41,282 bases of DNA from Verrucomicrobiota bacterium (GCA_021772635.1 JAJFLP010000107.1:1-41282), one strand, 5' to 3'. Counted from the stretch's first letter, positions 26,663-36,464 are shown. Notes: generated by a model from the sequence alone, not told the origin. Translations and numbers: made by a program.

Positions 26663-29600
26663 TTACTTATTTTTTTCGTGATACTCCTGAAGGGTCCGTA
26701 CTTCCATTCGCGCGTTGCCCTTCATCGCTTCAAGTCCCGAGACGGCAGCAACGAGACCGTTTAACGTCGTGGTGATAGGTATCCCTTGTGCAACGGACTC
26801 CGCGCGCATACGAATTTCGTCCATTCGCGGATTAACTCCTCCGTCCGGCGTATTAATAATCCATTTTACATCGCCCGCGGCAATCATGTTTAGGATATTA
26901 GGTTCCCGCTCGTCTGATATTTTATTAATTGCAACACTCGTAATCCCATTCTGTTTAAGCATTAGACTCGTGCCATGCGTTGAGTAAATTGCGTAGCCGA
27001 GATCTATTAATCGGATCGCCGTTGGAACCGTAGCAGCCTTGTCAGAATCCCGTACGCTCAAGAATATATTCCCGGCTGTAGGGAGACTGGTTCCTGCTGC
27101 AACTTGGCTCTTTAAAAATCCAATTGCAGGAGAATCGTCAATCCCCATCACTTCCCCAGTTGATCGCATTTCGGGCGTAAGTGTGATATCCGACCCTGGA
27201 AACCGTATAAACGGAAATACCGCTTCCTTAACAGAATAATATTTTGGTATTATCTCCTCTGTAAATCCGAGCTCGGGGAGTTTCTTCCCGGTAATGACGA
27301 GGGTCGCGATCTTCGCCAAAGGCATTCCGATCGCTTTACTCACGAAGGGTATCGTTCGGGAAGCACGAGGATTGACTTCTAATATATATACACACTCTTC
27401 TTTAATGGCGAATTGAACATTCATAAGCCCAACAACCTGAATTTCTATCGCTAACGCGGTGCAATGCTGTCGAATTGTTTGTTTTACGTTCTCTGAGAGT
27501 GTTGGCGCTGGAATTATGCACGCGCTATCGCCAGAATGCACACCGGCGAACTCCACATGCTCCATGATAGCTCCGACAACCACAGTTTCACCATCAGAAA
27601 CACAATCAACATCAACCTCCAACGCCCCGTCCAAGTAACTATCAATGAGTACCGGACGCTTTTTAAAAGCCGTTACGGCCTCGTCCATATATTTGCGCAG
27701 GCCATCTTCGTCCTCGACTATAACCATCGCACGACCGCCGAGTACGAAAGAGGGGCGTACTAAAACCGGGTAGCCAATATCTCTTGCTATAGAGAGTGCC
27801 TCCGATGTTGTCGAAGCTGTTCCGTTCGACGTTTGCAAAATATTCAGTTTATCCGCGAGTTCCTGAAAAAACTTTCGGTCCTCAACAGCTTCAATGCTTT
27901 CGGGTTTAGTCCCTAATATATTCACGCCGTTCTCTTGTAGCTCGCGCGCTAGATTCAGAGGTGTCTGGCCGCCGAACTGGACGATCACGCCCCTGCATTT
28001 TTCGGTCTCATAGATATGTAACACATCCTCAAGTGTCAGCGGCTCGAAATATAATCGATCGCTGGTGTCATAGTCGGTGCTCACTGTCTCCGGGTTACTG
28101 TTGACCATAATGCTTTCGATCCCTGCTTCCTGTAACGCATAGGAAGCATGCACGCAGCAATAATCGAACTCGATTCCCTGACCGATCCGATTCGGACCAC
28201 CGCCCAGAATCATTATCTTATCACACACAGCTGATGATGCTTCTTCAAGATCACCGTACGTAGAGTAATAATATGGGGTGTACGCCAGAAATTCTGCGGC
28301 ACATGTGTCAACCAACGCATACACCGGGTTGATATCGATCTTCTTTCGCTGGTCACGAACATCATCCTCTGATGCCCCTAAAAGATAGGCAATCTGTATA
28401 TCCGAATATCCGAACTCTTTCGCCTGTCTAAACAACGCCGGATCCTCCACTAATTCCTCCAGTTTCCCCACAGACCGGATTTCTTCTTCAAAATAAGCGA
28501 GCTCCTCTAGATGATTAAGAAACCACCGGTCGATTTTTGTATACTCATGGACGGTCGCAATCGACCAAGCCCTCTTGAATGCCGCCCGAACTGCGAATAA
28601 TCTGACAGCGTTTGGTCGTCTGAGAAGGGCCTCTAGTTCGTTATCGGACAACGACTCGAACATCTCGTCATTTCCGTCCGCACCAAAGCCGTATCGCCCG
28701 ATCTCAAGTGAACGCAGCGCCTTTTGGAGCGATTGTTTGAATGTCTTCCCGATACTCATAGTTTCACCCACCGACTTCATCTGAGTCCCAAGGGTATCAT
28801 CGACGTTCGGAAATTTCTCGAACGTAAATCGGGGAATCTTTGTGACAACATAATCGATGCTCGGCTCAAAGGAAGCGGGGGTTTCACGGGTGATATCGTT
28901 ACGAATTTCGTCCAACGTATAGCCTACCGCTAACTTCGCGGCAATCTTCGCGATTGGAAATCCAGTTGCTTTAGATGCGAGTGCGCTGGAACGAGAAACC
29001 CGTGGGTTCATTTCGATAATGACTAGTCGACCGTCGATTGGATTAATTGCGAACTGAACATTTGAGCCGCCGGTTTCTACACCAATCTCGCGCATAACCG
29101 CTAGTGATGCGTCCCGAAGGATCTGATATTCGCGGTCGGTCAGAGTCTGAGCGGGTGCAACGGTGATACTGTCACCTGTATGAACCCCCATCGGATCCAC
29201 GTTCTCGATTGAACAAATGACAATACAATTGTCCTTACAGTCTCTCATGACTTCCAGTTCGAATTCTTTCCAACCAGCGATGCATTCCTCGATCAGAACT
29301 TCTGATGTCGGGCTACTTCGCAGACCGCGTGAAGCAATTTCATCGAATTCGGACCGAGAATAGGCAATACCGCCGCCGACACCGCCAAGTGTAAACCCTG
29401 GTCTGATGACCAACGGAAATCCGCCCAAACGATCTCCTGCGTCTCGGGCTTCTTGCAAAGAGTGTACAGATTCGCTTCTCGGCACGTCAAGGTTGATGTT
29501 TCGCATGGCTTGCTTAAACAAATCTCGATCTTCCGCTTTCTTGATTGCTTCGCTACTGGCACCGATCATCTCAACACCGTACTTCTCCAACGATCCATTC

Positions 29601-29911
29601 TCATGCAGTGCCATTGCCAGATTCAGCGCCGTTTGACCGCCTAGTGTCGGAAGAATCGCATCGGGACGCTCACGCCGGATGATCTCTTCCAGGACTTCAA
29701 CGGTAAGTGGCTCTATATAAGTCTTGTCCGCGAACTCAGGATCTGTCATGATCGTGGCGGGATTACTGTTCACAAGCACTATCTTGTAGCCCTCTTCTTT
29801 TAGGGACTTACACGCTTGCGTACCTGAGTAGTCAAACTCGCATGCCTGACCAATGACGATCGGTCCGGAACCAATGATTAATATTTCGTTTAGATCACAC
29901 CGTTTAGGCAT
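26663..29911 (-). CDS. carB: Carbamoyl-phosphate synthase large subunit
   Basis: 1082 residues. Makes carbamoyl phosphate from ammonia (from the small subunit), bicarbonate and two ATP for pyrimidines and arginine. The two halves are seen by the repeated ATP-grasp motifs: [20 protein letters not shown] and later [20 protein letters not shown], both followed by the [18 protein letters not shown] pattern, and [19 protein letters not shown] versus [19 protein letters not shown]. An MGS-like allosteric domain ends the chain (about 945-1082). The carA partner is not in the window. It is on the same strand as purF and pyrG but separated by family B DNA. Confidence 0.98.
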   Translation of the reverse strand: MPKRCDLNEILIIGSGPIVIGQACEFDYSGTQACKSLKEEGYKIVLVNSNPATIMTDPEFADKTYIEPLTVEVLEEIIRRERPDAILPTLGGQTALNLAMALHENGSLEKYGVEMIGASSEAIKKAEDRDLFKQAMRNINLDVPRSESVHSLQEARDAGDRLGGFPLVIRPGFTLGGVGGGIAYSRSEFDEIASRGLRSSPTSEVLIEECIAGWKEFELEVMRDCKDNCIVICSIENVDPMGVHTGDSITVAPAQTLTDREYQILRDASLAVMREIGVETGGSNVQFAINPIDGRLVIIEMNPRVSRSSALASKATGFPIAKIAAKLAVGYTLDEIRNDITRETPASFEPSIDYVVTKIPRFTFEKFPNVDDTLGTQMKSVGETMSIGKTFKQSLQKALRSLEIGRYGFGADGNDEMFESLSDNELEALLRRPNAVRLFAVRAAFKRAWSIATVHEYTKIDRWFLNHLEELAYFEEEIRSVGKLEELVEDPALFRQAKEFGYSDIQIAYLLGASEDDVRDQRKKIDINPVYALVDTCAAEFLAYTPYYYSTYGDLEEASSAVCDKIMILGGGPNRIGQGIEFDYCCVHASYALQEAGIESIMVNSNPETVSTDYDTSDRLYFEPLTLEDVLHIYETEKCRGVIVQFGGQTPLNLARELQENGVNILGTKPESIEAVEDRKFFQELADKLNILQTSNGTASTTSEALSIARDIGYPVLVRPSFVLGGRAMVIVEDEDGLRKYMDEAVTAFKKRPVLIDSYLDGALEVDVDCVSDGETVVVGAIMEHVEFAGVHSGDSACIIPAPTLSENVKQTIRQHCTALAIEIQVVGLMNVQFAIKEECVYILEVNPRASRTIPFVSKAIGMPLAKIATLVITGKKLPELGFTEEIIPKYYSVKEAVFPFIRFPGSDITLTPEMRSTGEVMGIDDSPAIGFLKSQVAAGTSLPTAGNIFLSVRDSDKAATVPTAIRLIDLGYAIYSTHGTSLMLKQNGITSVAINKISDEREPNILNMIAAGDVKWIINTPDGGVNPRMDEIRMRAESVAQGIPITTTLNGLVAAVSGLEAMKGNARMEVRTLQEYHEKNK

Positions 29912-29989
29912 TTATTACTCACAATTAGCTAGATATTTAAGGTCGGGAAGGCGAGATCGAATCAATTCGCAACAGTTACGGTGACCGTA

Positions 29990-30214
29990 CCGATTGCCTT
30001 CGAGTTTTCGACCAGGAACTATGCCGGTTAAGAATATCGTTCGAAGTCGCTTCTATAGTTATACCGAACGTCTTCAGGTTTTCAACAAATCGTTCGGAGT
30101 CTCGTACGCAATCAATTCGAAGTCGTGTCTTCGTATTCTTGGAGTCCGCTCGTGCGGACCGCACGAGCGGAGTCTCGGTCATCCGAACCGAAAATTGTAC
30201 CGCTCGCGGTATAA
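29990..30214 (-). repeat. Family B compound repeat, copy B5
   Basis: Two family B units in the same orientation. The first, partial unit (29990-30057) has TTCGAGTTTTCGACCAGG and ATGCCGGTTAAGAATATCG. The second (about 30060-30214) runs from ATACCGAACGTCTTCAGGTT through TCGTTCGGAGTC and a perfect palindrome GTCCGCTCGTGCGGACCGCA..., to AAAATTGTACCGCTCGCGG near the end. The inserted palindrome at about 30142-30172 is the most strongly paired part. The block lies between purF and carB. Confidence 0.68.
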
Positions 30215-30248
30215 CCAAAAGTCGTCTAAATCTCGGACTGATCGCAGT

Positions 30249-31670
30249 CTATTTGGCATTGTCTCGTTTACAGATCGCGGTATCTTTAACCGGGTAATCA
30301 CCGGAAAAACAGGCATGACAATAATCTTGCGGCTTGGTATGCTCGACACACGAAAGCATCCCCTCGAGCGAAAGATAAGATAAACTATCGACGTTAATCA
30401 TTTCAGCAATTTGGTCGATGCTGTAATTGTTGGCAATCAATTCATTGCGATCCGGAAAATCGATTCCGTAATAACATGGACTGATATGCGGGGGGCAGCT
30501 TACCCTCATATGAACTTCTTTTGCGCCACATTCTCGGAGGGTTTTCACGCGAATCTTACTGGTGTTCCCGCGAACTATGCTATCTTCGATTAAACACACG
30601 CGCTTACCATCAATAGCTTCGGATATGGCGTTCAACTTTACCCGAACCGCCGCGACGCGATCTTCTTGATTCGGTTGTATGAAAGTACGGCCTACGTAAT
30701 GGTTCCGCATTATTCCCATATCGAACGGGATCCCGGACGCCTCCGCGAATCCGAGAGCGGCATACGTACCGCCGTCCGGAATGGGCATACAGACATCCGC
30801 GTCAACGGGTGCTTCTTCGGCCAATTTCGCGCCGAACCGTTTGCGCACGTCATAGACGCACTCCCCGAAAATTCGGCTATCAGGCCGTGAAAAGTATACC
30901 AGTTCGAATACGCAGTGCGCTTTTCTCTCGACATCTCCGATCCGCGAGCTATGCATCTTACCGGCTCGGTCTACAACAATAAACTCGCCCGGCTCGACAT
31001 CCCGCTCATAAACCGCACCGACCATATCGAGTGCACTAGTCTCCGACGCGATCACAATAGAGTCGCCAACTTTTCCGATGACCAACGGCCGAAAACCGTA
31101 AGGATCCCGAGCCGCAACCATCCCCGCCTCGCATAACGCGACAATTGAGTAAGCGCCTGTAACACTTTTCAGTGCATCTCTTAGCGCGTCCCAAGGCTCA
31201 CTTTCCATGCCATGTTTTCGCGCAGCGATGTGCAAAATAAGTTCGGTGTCGGTATTCCCCTGCAATATCGCGCCATCTCGTTTGAGTTGTTCGCGAAGCT
31301 CTCCGCCATTGGCCAGGTTGCCATTGTGGGCAAGCGCCAAATACCACTGTCCGAACTCGACCGCGAAGGGTTGAGCATTTACCAAAGATGACGATCCAGC
31401 AGTGCTATAACGAACATGCCCGATCGCCATCGACTGAGGCGTCTTCCACCACTCCTTCGGGAGTTTACGAAATACTTCGGCGACGAGCCCCATTCCTTTG
31501 TGCAATTCACACCCGCTCTCTCGAAGCAGAAAAATCCCGGCGCTCTCCTGCCCGCGATGTTGCAGAGCATAAAGGCCAAGACGGGTTAAGTCCGCTGCAT
31601 TCGGATGATTAGCGATTCCAAATACACCACAATGATCCCTCGGTTTGTCACAGTCTTCAGACATTCTCAT
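30249..31670 (-). CDS. purF: Amidophosphoribosyltransferase (PurF), iron-sulfur type
   Basis: 473 residues. First committed step of purine synthesis: glutamine plus PRPP gives phosphoribosylamine. The catalytic Cys is C14 in RDHCGVFGIANHP, so a 13-residue propeptide precedes it, as in the B. subtilis enzyme, which matures by cleavage. Glutaminase motif LQHRGQESAGI; PRTase PRPP loop VCLIEDSIVRGNT. Cys residues at KAHCVFELVYFSRPDS, CPPHISPCYYGID and YCHACFSGDYP match the four ligands of the 4Fe-4S form. A weak ribosome site precedes the ATG at 31670; M3 is an alternative. It sits 103 bases downstream of pyrG. Confidence 0.97.
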   Translation of the reverse strand: MRMSEDCDKPRDHCGVFGIANHPNAADLTRLGLYALQHRGQESAGIFLLRESGCELHKGMGLVAEVFRKLPKEWWKTPQSMAIGHVRYSTAGSSSLVNAQPFAVEFGQWYLALAHNGNLANGGELREQLKRDGAILQGNTDTELILHIAARKHGMESEPWDALRDALKSVTGAYSIVALCEAGMVAARDPYGFRPLVIGKVGDSIVIASETSALDMVGAVYERDVEPGEFIVVDRAGKMHSSRIGDVERKAHCVFELVYFSRPDSRIFGECVYDVRKRFGAKLAEEAPVDADVCMPIPDGGTYAALGFAEASGIPFDMGIMRNHYVGRTFIQPNQEDRVAAVRVKLNAISEAIDGKRVCLIEDSIVRGNTSKIRVKTLRECGAKEVHMRVSCPPHISPCYYGIDFPDRNELIANNYSIDQIAEMINVDSLSYLSLEGMLSCVEHTKPQDYCHACFSGDYPVKDTAICKRDNAK

Positions 31671-31773
31671 GATTTTTTCTATCCAGTTGAAGTCATCTTC
31701 GATTCCTTGGAACAGCTACGGCACCTCATTCGCCTTGTGCGAAAAGATATCACGGGAAGAATCTCTAAAAAGG

Positions 31774-33402
31774 TTATTGGTCGCGGTACTTTAGCGCCGC
31801 ACCTATGAAGCCTCTGAAAAGCGGATGTGCTTTAAGAGGAGTTGATTGAAATTCAGGATGAAACTGACAGGCGACGAACCACGGATGATCCTCAATCTCA
31901 AGTATTTCGACCAAGTCACTTTCTTTATATATCCCGGAGAAAACAACTCCGTTCTTAGTAAAGGTATCGCGGTATGCATTGTTGAATTCGAATCGGTGTC
32001 GATGGCGTTCCGATACGGTCCCTTTATCATACGCCGTCGATGCATGTGTTTTCGGTTTAAGATGACATGGATATGCCCCCAAACGCATCGTCCCGCCTTT
32101 GTCCTTGACTTGCTTTTGCTCTTCCATAAGATGTACGACGGGATCGGTCGTATCAGAATCGAATTCGCGACTGTTTGCGCTCTTCAAACCGCATATATTC
32201 CGTGCAAACTCAATTACGGCGCACTGCATCCCAAGACAAATTCCGAAATACGGTATTTTCTTCTCTCGGGCATATCGGACCGCTTCGATTTTTCCGTCAA
32301 TACCGCGATCTCCGAATCCTCCGGGCACCAATACCCCCATGACATCAGTAAGCACCGAAGCGGCTCCGTTGGCTTCGATTTCTTCCGCTTCCACGCAACG
32401 AAATTTTACTTCTACGGTGTTCGCCAGGCCACCGTGAAAAAGTGCTTCATAAATACTCTTGTATGCGTCTCGCAAACTGATGTATTTACCGACAACCGCA
32501 ATTTCTACCGTCCCGTTCGACGGTTTACGTTGAGCATTTATCATTTCCTGCCAGTCTTTGATATTCAGGGAGGAAACATGCAAAGATAGCAATTCCAGGA
32601 GGTAAGTATCGAGATCTTGTTTTGCGAGTTCGACCGGGACTTCATAAATCGTGTGCGAAACGTCCTGTTCTTCGAAAACCAACTCGCGATCGATATTGCA
32701 GAATAATGCGAGCTTGTCTTTATGCTCTTTTTCGAGTGCTGTCGTTGAACGACATATCAGTATATCCGGGATAATTCCGATTTCGCGGAGGATCCCAACT
32801 GATTGCTGTGACGGTTTCGTTTTCAACTCGCCGGCTGCCTTTATATACGGCACCAATGTCAAATGAATAAACAGTCCGTTAGCGCGACCGATTTCCTGAC
32901 GAAATTGGCGTATTGCCTCGAGGAACGGCAATGATTCGATATCACCGACGGTGCCCCCGATTTCAATAATCGCTATATCAACATCATTCTCGATGACGAG
33001 CGAATTGATTGCCGACTTAATCTCGTCAGTAATATGAGGGATAACCTGGACTGTCTTACCCAGGTAGCCGCCTTCGCGCTCACGTGCAATCACCGAGCTA
33101 TAAATCTTGCCGGTCGTATAATTACTTTCCCGTTTACAGGGAATTCCGGTAAATCTCTCGTAATGCCCAAGGTCAAGATCGGTTTCTGCGCCATCCTCCG
33201 TCACATAAACTTCCCCATGTTGGTATGGGGACATTGTTCCGGGGTCGACATTTAGGTAAGGATCCAACTTCTGAATACGGACACGATAACCGCGCCGGCC
33301 CAGAAGAAGAGCGATTGAGGCAGTAGTGATACCTTTTCCCAACGAGGAAACTACGCCGCCGGTGACAAATATGAACTTTACATTCTTTTTCTTCTTTATC
33401 AT
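31774..33402 (-). CDS. pyrG: CTP synthase
   Basis: 542 residues. Aminates UTP to CTP with ATP and glutamine. The N-terminal synthetase domain (residues about 1-270) starts [20 protein letters not shown] and contains [20 protein letters not shown] and [18 protein letters not shown]. The C-terminal glutaminase domain has [12 protein letters not shown], the nucleophile elbow GICLGMQ and the final [11 protein letters not shown] with the His and Glu of the triad. Full family length. First of a minus-strand run with purF; the DNA upstream carries family A and B copies, so the promoter may lie in or next to a repeat. Confidence 0.98.
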   Translation of the reverse strand: MIKKKKNVKFIFVTGGVVSSLGKGITTASIALLLGRRGYRVRIQKLDPYLNVDPGTMSPYQHGEVYVTEDGAETDLDLGHYERFTGIPCKRESNYTTGKIYSSVIAREREGGYLGKTVQVIPHITDEIKSAINSLVIENDVDIAIIEIGGTVGDIESLPFLEAIRQFRQEIGRANGLFIHLTLVPYIKAAGELKTKPSQQSVGILREIGIIPDILICRSTTALEKEHKDKLALFCNIDRELVFEEQDVSHTIYEVPVELAKQDLDTYLLELLSLHVSSLNIKDWQEMINAQRKPSNGTVEIAVVGKYISLRDAYKSIYEALFHGGLANTVEVKFRCVEAEEIEANGAASVLTDVMGVLVPGGFGDRGIDGKIEAVRYAREKKIPYFGICLGMQCAVIEFARNICGLKSANSREFDSDTTDPVVHLMEEQKQVKDKGGTMRLGAYPCHLKPKTHASTAYDKGTVSERHRHRFEFNNAYRDTFTKNGVVFSGIYKESDLVEILEIEDHPWFVACQFHPEFQSTPLKAHPLFRGFIGAALKYRDQ

Positions 33403-33527
33403 GGCGTCGAAAAAATATCCTGTTAGCCGTTGCGTTAAATTCTAGTTGTTTCGAGGCGCGGTGATTATTTCGTGACGACAACGAAACACAGGTAAAGTAT
33501 TACTTTAAACAACTCAGCAGACACAAT

Positions 33528-33636
33528 TTATACTGAGTATCTTCGAGTTTTCGCAATACCGTTCGGTATCTTGTAGCTTATAATTTCAAAGTCGTCCAAA
33601 AACTCGACTACTTGCAGTCTAGATTGCAAGGGTATA
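33528..33636 (-). repeat. Family B intergenic repeat, copy B6 (about 109 bp)
   Basis: Left TATACTGAGTATCTTCGAG, blocks GTTTTCGCAATACCGTTCGG, ATTTCAAAGTCGTCC and CGACTACTTGCAGT, followed by AAGGGTATAG. The order matches B1 and B5. It lies directly left of the short family A copy A8, upstream of pyrG. Confidence 0.65.
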
Positions 33637-33660
33637 GAACTCTTGAATGACTTTAAGATC

Positions 33661-33719
33661 TAGCCTGAATAATTCATCAGTATTCTACTAAAGCTCTGAT
33701 CTCTGCTCAAATAAGCCTA
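33661..33719. mobile_element. Family A short derivative, copy A8 (59 bp)
   Basis: TA at 33661-33662 and 33718-33719. The left end TAGCCTGAATAATTCATCAG is nearly that of A7; the right end ATAAGCCTA is a poorer match. The TCTACT and GAGCAGAG arm remnants remain. Likely a deletion derivative. Confidence 0.5.
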
Positions 33720-33902
33720 TTTGGGGCGTCATTCTGCTTCGAAAGCGAGCGGTAATACCCCAAAGTATTGTCCGCAACCCTCCGAGCAGAGTGGGCCAAA
33801 ATACGACTCGCAAAATCGACGGAAATCCGCGCATCTGGCACATGCGGATTTAAACGCACGCCGAAACTCTAACAGTTAGATTCGATTTTGAAAACGAATC
33901 TA
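33720..33902. other. Structured intergenic segment with three consecutive hairpins
   Basis: Outer pair TTTGGGG (33720-33726) and CCCCAAA (33758-33764), enclosing GCTT-CGA-AAGC. Next AAATCCGC-GCAT and ATGCGGATTT near 33824-33851 with a two-base bulge. Last TAGATTCG (33877-33884) and CGAATCTA (33895-33902), around a TTTTGAAAA core. No ORF. It could be a small RNA, leader or terminator region; no known family fits. Confidence 0.4.
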
Positions 33903-33948
33903 GCCTGATCTATGCATAAAGTTTCTACTGCGAGCATGTATCAGGCTA
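33901..33948 (-). mobile_element. Family A solo end, copy A6 (48 bp)
   Basis: TAGCCTGATCTATGCATAAA through GCATGTATCAGGCTA, with TA on both sides (33901-33902, 33947-33948). It equals the reverse complement of the last 50 bases of A4 almost base for base (one change by eye), so it is an inverted, internally deleted relative. Its right end provides the stop codon of the isochorismatase-like gene. Confidence 0.75.
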
Positions 33949-34485
33949 ACGTATTAATTTAATTATCTCCCTAAATCGTTCGGTACCAGAAACTTTTACC
34001 AGCTCGAACAATGCCATCTCAGTAGAGGTTAAGGTCGCTCCCTCCCGCTCAATTCGATTCGTGGCAGTTTCGTGGTTGCCTCGTGCCCGGGACGCTGTGG
34101 CGTCGACGATAATATGAACCTCGAACCCGTTTAAGAGTAGATCCCTTGCTGTCTGATACACACAGACATGGCTTTCTATCCCCGCGACTAAGACTTGCGA
34201 ACGATTCTCTGCTTCCAGCATCCCGCGAAAAGTCTCGTTATCCCAACAACTAAAACTCATTTTGCTTAAATAACCTGCACCGTCAAGCAGATCAGCGATA
34301 TCAATTATTGTCGCCCCTAGTTTCTCTGGATTTTGCTCAGTGTATATGACCGGCATCCCAAGTACCTTCGCGCCTTTAATGATAGAACTAAGGTTCTTGA
34401 GGAGATCCTCTTTACCAGCCATCACCTCGACCAGTCGTTCCTGAACGTCAATCACGAGTAATAATGAATTATTGGCGTTTAGCAT
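33946..34485 (-). CDS. Isochorismatase-family cysteine hydrolase
   Basis: 179 residues, the usual length for the single-domain YcaC/ISOC-like subgroup. The catalytic triad is complete: D13 (LLVIDVQERL), K75 (YLSKMSFSCW) and C108 (GIESHVCVYQTARDLL). The fold is a Rossmann-like alpha/beta hydrolase acting on amide or vinyl-ether-like bonds; the true substrate is not predictable. The gene is bracketed by family A elements: its ATG is one base from the TA of A4 (34487) and its TAG stop (33946-33948) is the end of A6. The protein is full length, so the insertions replaced only flanking DNA. No ribosome site lies upstream because that DNA is MITE sequence; translation signals may come from A4 or the mRNA may be leaderless. 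Confidence 0.92.
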   Translation of the reverse strand: MLNANNSLLLVIDVQERLVEVMAGKEDLLKNLSSIIKGAKVLGMPVIYTEQNPEKLGATIIDIADLLDGAGYLSKMSFSCWDNETFRGMLEAENRSQVLVAGIESHVCVYQTARDLLLNGFEVHIIVDATASRARGNHETATNRIEREGATLTSTEMALFELVKVSGTERFREIIKLIR

Positions 34486-34486
34486 C

Positions 34487-34696
34487 TAGTCTGATCTACG
34501 CATCAATTTCGTTACGAGCGCTTTTAGCTGGTCAGAGATCAATGAGTTACGAAGGTTGTACGGCTGAATAAATATTAAATATCGGCTGGATCTCTTAGTC
34601 TAGTCCCGTGAACGCGGGATCGTCCGTTCTTTGTAACTCACTTAGATTAGGCCTGATACATGCTCGCGGTAGAAACTTTATGCATAGATCAGGCTA
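34487..34696 (+). mobile_element. Family A MITE, copy A4 (long class, 210 bp)
   Basis: Ends TAGTCTGATCTACGCAT and ATGCATAGATCAGGCTA with TA at both sides. It shares nearly every segment with A1, including TCCCGT-GAAC-GCGGGA, where the second strand differs from A1 by A to G; T pairing with G keeps the RNA stem by wobble. It starts one base upstream of the isochorismatase start codon and abuts copy A5, sharing the TA at 34695-34696. Confidence 0.85.
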
Positions 34697-34875
34697 GCCT
34701 GATCTATGCATAAAGTTCGTTACGAGAGTTCGCAGTGTTTTTGAGATCAATGAGTTACGAAGGTTTCAAGGCTGAAGGAATAGCGAGCTATTTCAAAGTC
34801 TTGGGTTCTTTGTAACTCATTTAGGTCATGTACAATGCGTGCTCGCAGTAGAAAGTTCGTGCATAGGTCAGGCTA
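34695..34875 (+). mobile_element. Family A MITE, copy A5 (short class, 181 bp), in tandem with A4
   Basis: TA at 34695-34696 (shared with A4) and 34874-34875. Ends TAGCCTGATCTATGCATAAA and GTGCATAGGTCAGGCTA. The two arms pair along nearly their whole length; the apex is AATAGC-GA-GCTATT near 34779-34792. It is the best-preserved short-class reference copy. Confidence 0.87.
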
Positions 34876-35492
34876 GTCTGTTAGCGTCTTAGATTATAGA
34901 AAACATCCGGAATTGGTGAGATGAGATGTTCTTCTGTTCCGCCCGAACAGAAGCACAACGGCGTCGGTGGCCAGGCGCGGGTTTCATACTCCAAACTCGG
35001 GAAAACAGTTATTTTGACGCGATAACACGAACGGTAAAATTGCGGAAAAAAAATAAAAAAATGCAACTACTCGGAATCAAACGCATCTAAGATACCGAGG
35101 TATTTGCGTGCTACAATCAGGATATTTAGAAAATAGCGAAATCATAATAATGTCTGATTTCAACGTGTTTACACGTATACTTACTAAGGGGAGGGTTGGA
35201 GTAATCCAGTGCTGATTTTCCGGGTTGAAGAATCGCGTCGTGAGCGTCATATCTCGCCGATCTCGCCGAGCTTCGCGCATTAACGAAAGTCCGTCCATAC
35301 GGATCGTATTACGCTGAGTCCAACAAAGTCGCAACCGATAATCATCTCGTAGAAGCCGAAGTTATACCGAGGACGCGTTGTGAACAACTCGAAGATTATC
35401 AGCTCGCAATTCACGATGCGGTTATCCAACGGTTTTTCTAAGCAAGCGATCGGCTAACGTAACAGTAATAGATAAGTTAATTGGAATTATAA
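34876..35492. other. Intergenic region upstream of the sigma factor gene
   Basis: About 617 bases. A perfect hairpin CTTCTGTTC (34931-34939) and GAACAGAAG (34945-34953) with a 5-base loop is followed by an A-rich run near 35044-35060. GTCCGTCCATACGGATCG near 35290-35308 is a fragment of the family B hairpin. Two short minus-strand ORFs here lack ribosome sites and known motifs. The promoter of the sigma factor gene is probably near 35400-35480; I cannot place it. Confidence 0.4.
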
Positions 35493-36347
35493 ATGTTAGA
35501 CATTCATGACGGAATGAGAGATTACATGCGGGATATTCGTAGTATTCCGTTGATTGATCCGAAAGAAGAGGTAGAACTGGCTGCCCGAATTAAAACCGGT
35601 GACGAGCGCGCGAAATCGAAGTTAATTATCGCGAACTTACGACTTGTCGTAAAGATCGCGCATGATTTTAAGGGTCCCAGGCTATCACTCTTGGACTTGA
35701 TCTCCGAGGGAAACATCGGACTCATGCGCGCCGCGGAAAAATTCGACCCCGCGAAAGGTGCCAAGTTCAGCAGCTATTCTGCATGGTGGATTAAGCAGGC
35801 AATGCGCAGGGCGCTACTCGAAAAGAGTAAGGTAATCCGAATCCCAGTCACATCCGCAGGAAAGATCCGAAAGATCAAGTCGATTCGATGGAGCCTATTT
35901 GAAAAACTCGGACGCGATCCGACAGATTCGGAGATCGCAAAGCAATCGGAATTCAGCGAGCGAGTGGTCTCGCGATTAAAAAAAGCTGATCTTAAAACGA
36001 TCTCTCTTCAGGATCCTATTTCAAGAGATAAAGACGGTTGGCTAAGGGATTTGCTACCTGACACTCGCGCCGCAAGTCCGGACCAAATCCTTAATGGTAC
36101 GGAGGCCGCAGAACAATTGAATAGATTCCTGGAAAAGCTCGACCAGCGCGAGCGCACAATATTACTGATGCGATATGGGCTCGACGGAAAATCGCCGAGA
36201 ACGTTGGAAGAAGTGAGCAAAACCATCGGTAGAACAAGAGAACGGGTACGACAGATACAGAACAGAGCACTAACCAAATTACGCCATTTTATCGATACCG
36301 AGAACCAGGATATCGCGTTCCCGGAAGATTCCAATATGCTAAATTGA
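35493..36347 (+). CDS. RpoD-related (group 2) sigma-70 factor
   Basis: 284 residues. Directs RNA polymerase to promoters. A short region 1.2 (GMRDYMRDIRSIPLIDPKEE, about residues 7-26), region 2.1-2.4 with ANLRLVVKIAHDF, DLISEGNIGLMRAAEKFDP (68-86) and FSSYSAWWIKQAMRRAL (92-108), region 3, and region 4.2 RTLEEVSKTIGRTRERVRQI at 236-255. It lacks region 1.1 and is much shorter than a housekeeping RpoD, so it is an alternative factor of the RpoS/RpoH/SigA-paralogue kind. The region 2.4 and 4.2 residues suggest promoters close to the housekeeping consensus. GGAA lies 10 bases before the ATG. No anti-sigma gene is adjacent. Confidence 0.93.
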   Translation: MLDIHDGMRDYMRDIRSIPLIDPKEEVELAARIKTGDERAKSKLIIANLRLVVKIAHDFKGPRLSLLDLISEGNIGLMRAAEKFDPAKGAKFSSYSAWWIKQAMRRALLEKSKVIRIPVTSAGKIRKIKSIRWSLFEKLGRDPTDSEIAKQSEFSERVVSRLKKADLKTISLQDPISRDKDGWLRDLLPDTRAASPDQILNGTEAAEQLNRFLEKLDQRERTILLMRYGLDGKSPRTLEEVSKTIGRTRERVRQIQNRALTKLRHFIDTENQDIAFPEDSNMLN

Positions 36348-36437
36348 TTTTGTGCGTAGCCAGCGTAGTAAACGTTGAGATTGCATATCTCTACCGATCG
36401 CCTTCATTTTTTTCCGACCAGCCGTCGTCCGTGTGAC

Positions 36438-36464
36438 GATGCCGGTTAAAAAATAGCGTTCGAA
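36438..36464 (-). repeat. Family B fragment, copy B7
   Basis: GATGCCGGTTAAAAAATAGC and the following GTTCG match the middle block of family B as in B5. A run of eight C (36489-36496) lies 25 bases away. The convergent 230-base gap between the sigma gene and dcd holds nothing else I recognise. Confidence 0.45.

Noticed and set aside
34881..35334. Two short minus-strand ORFs (61 and 85 codons) upstream of the sigma factor gene
   Set aside because: They have no ribosome site, and the second includes a family B fragment; neither resembles a known protein.
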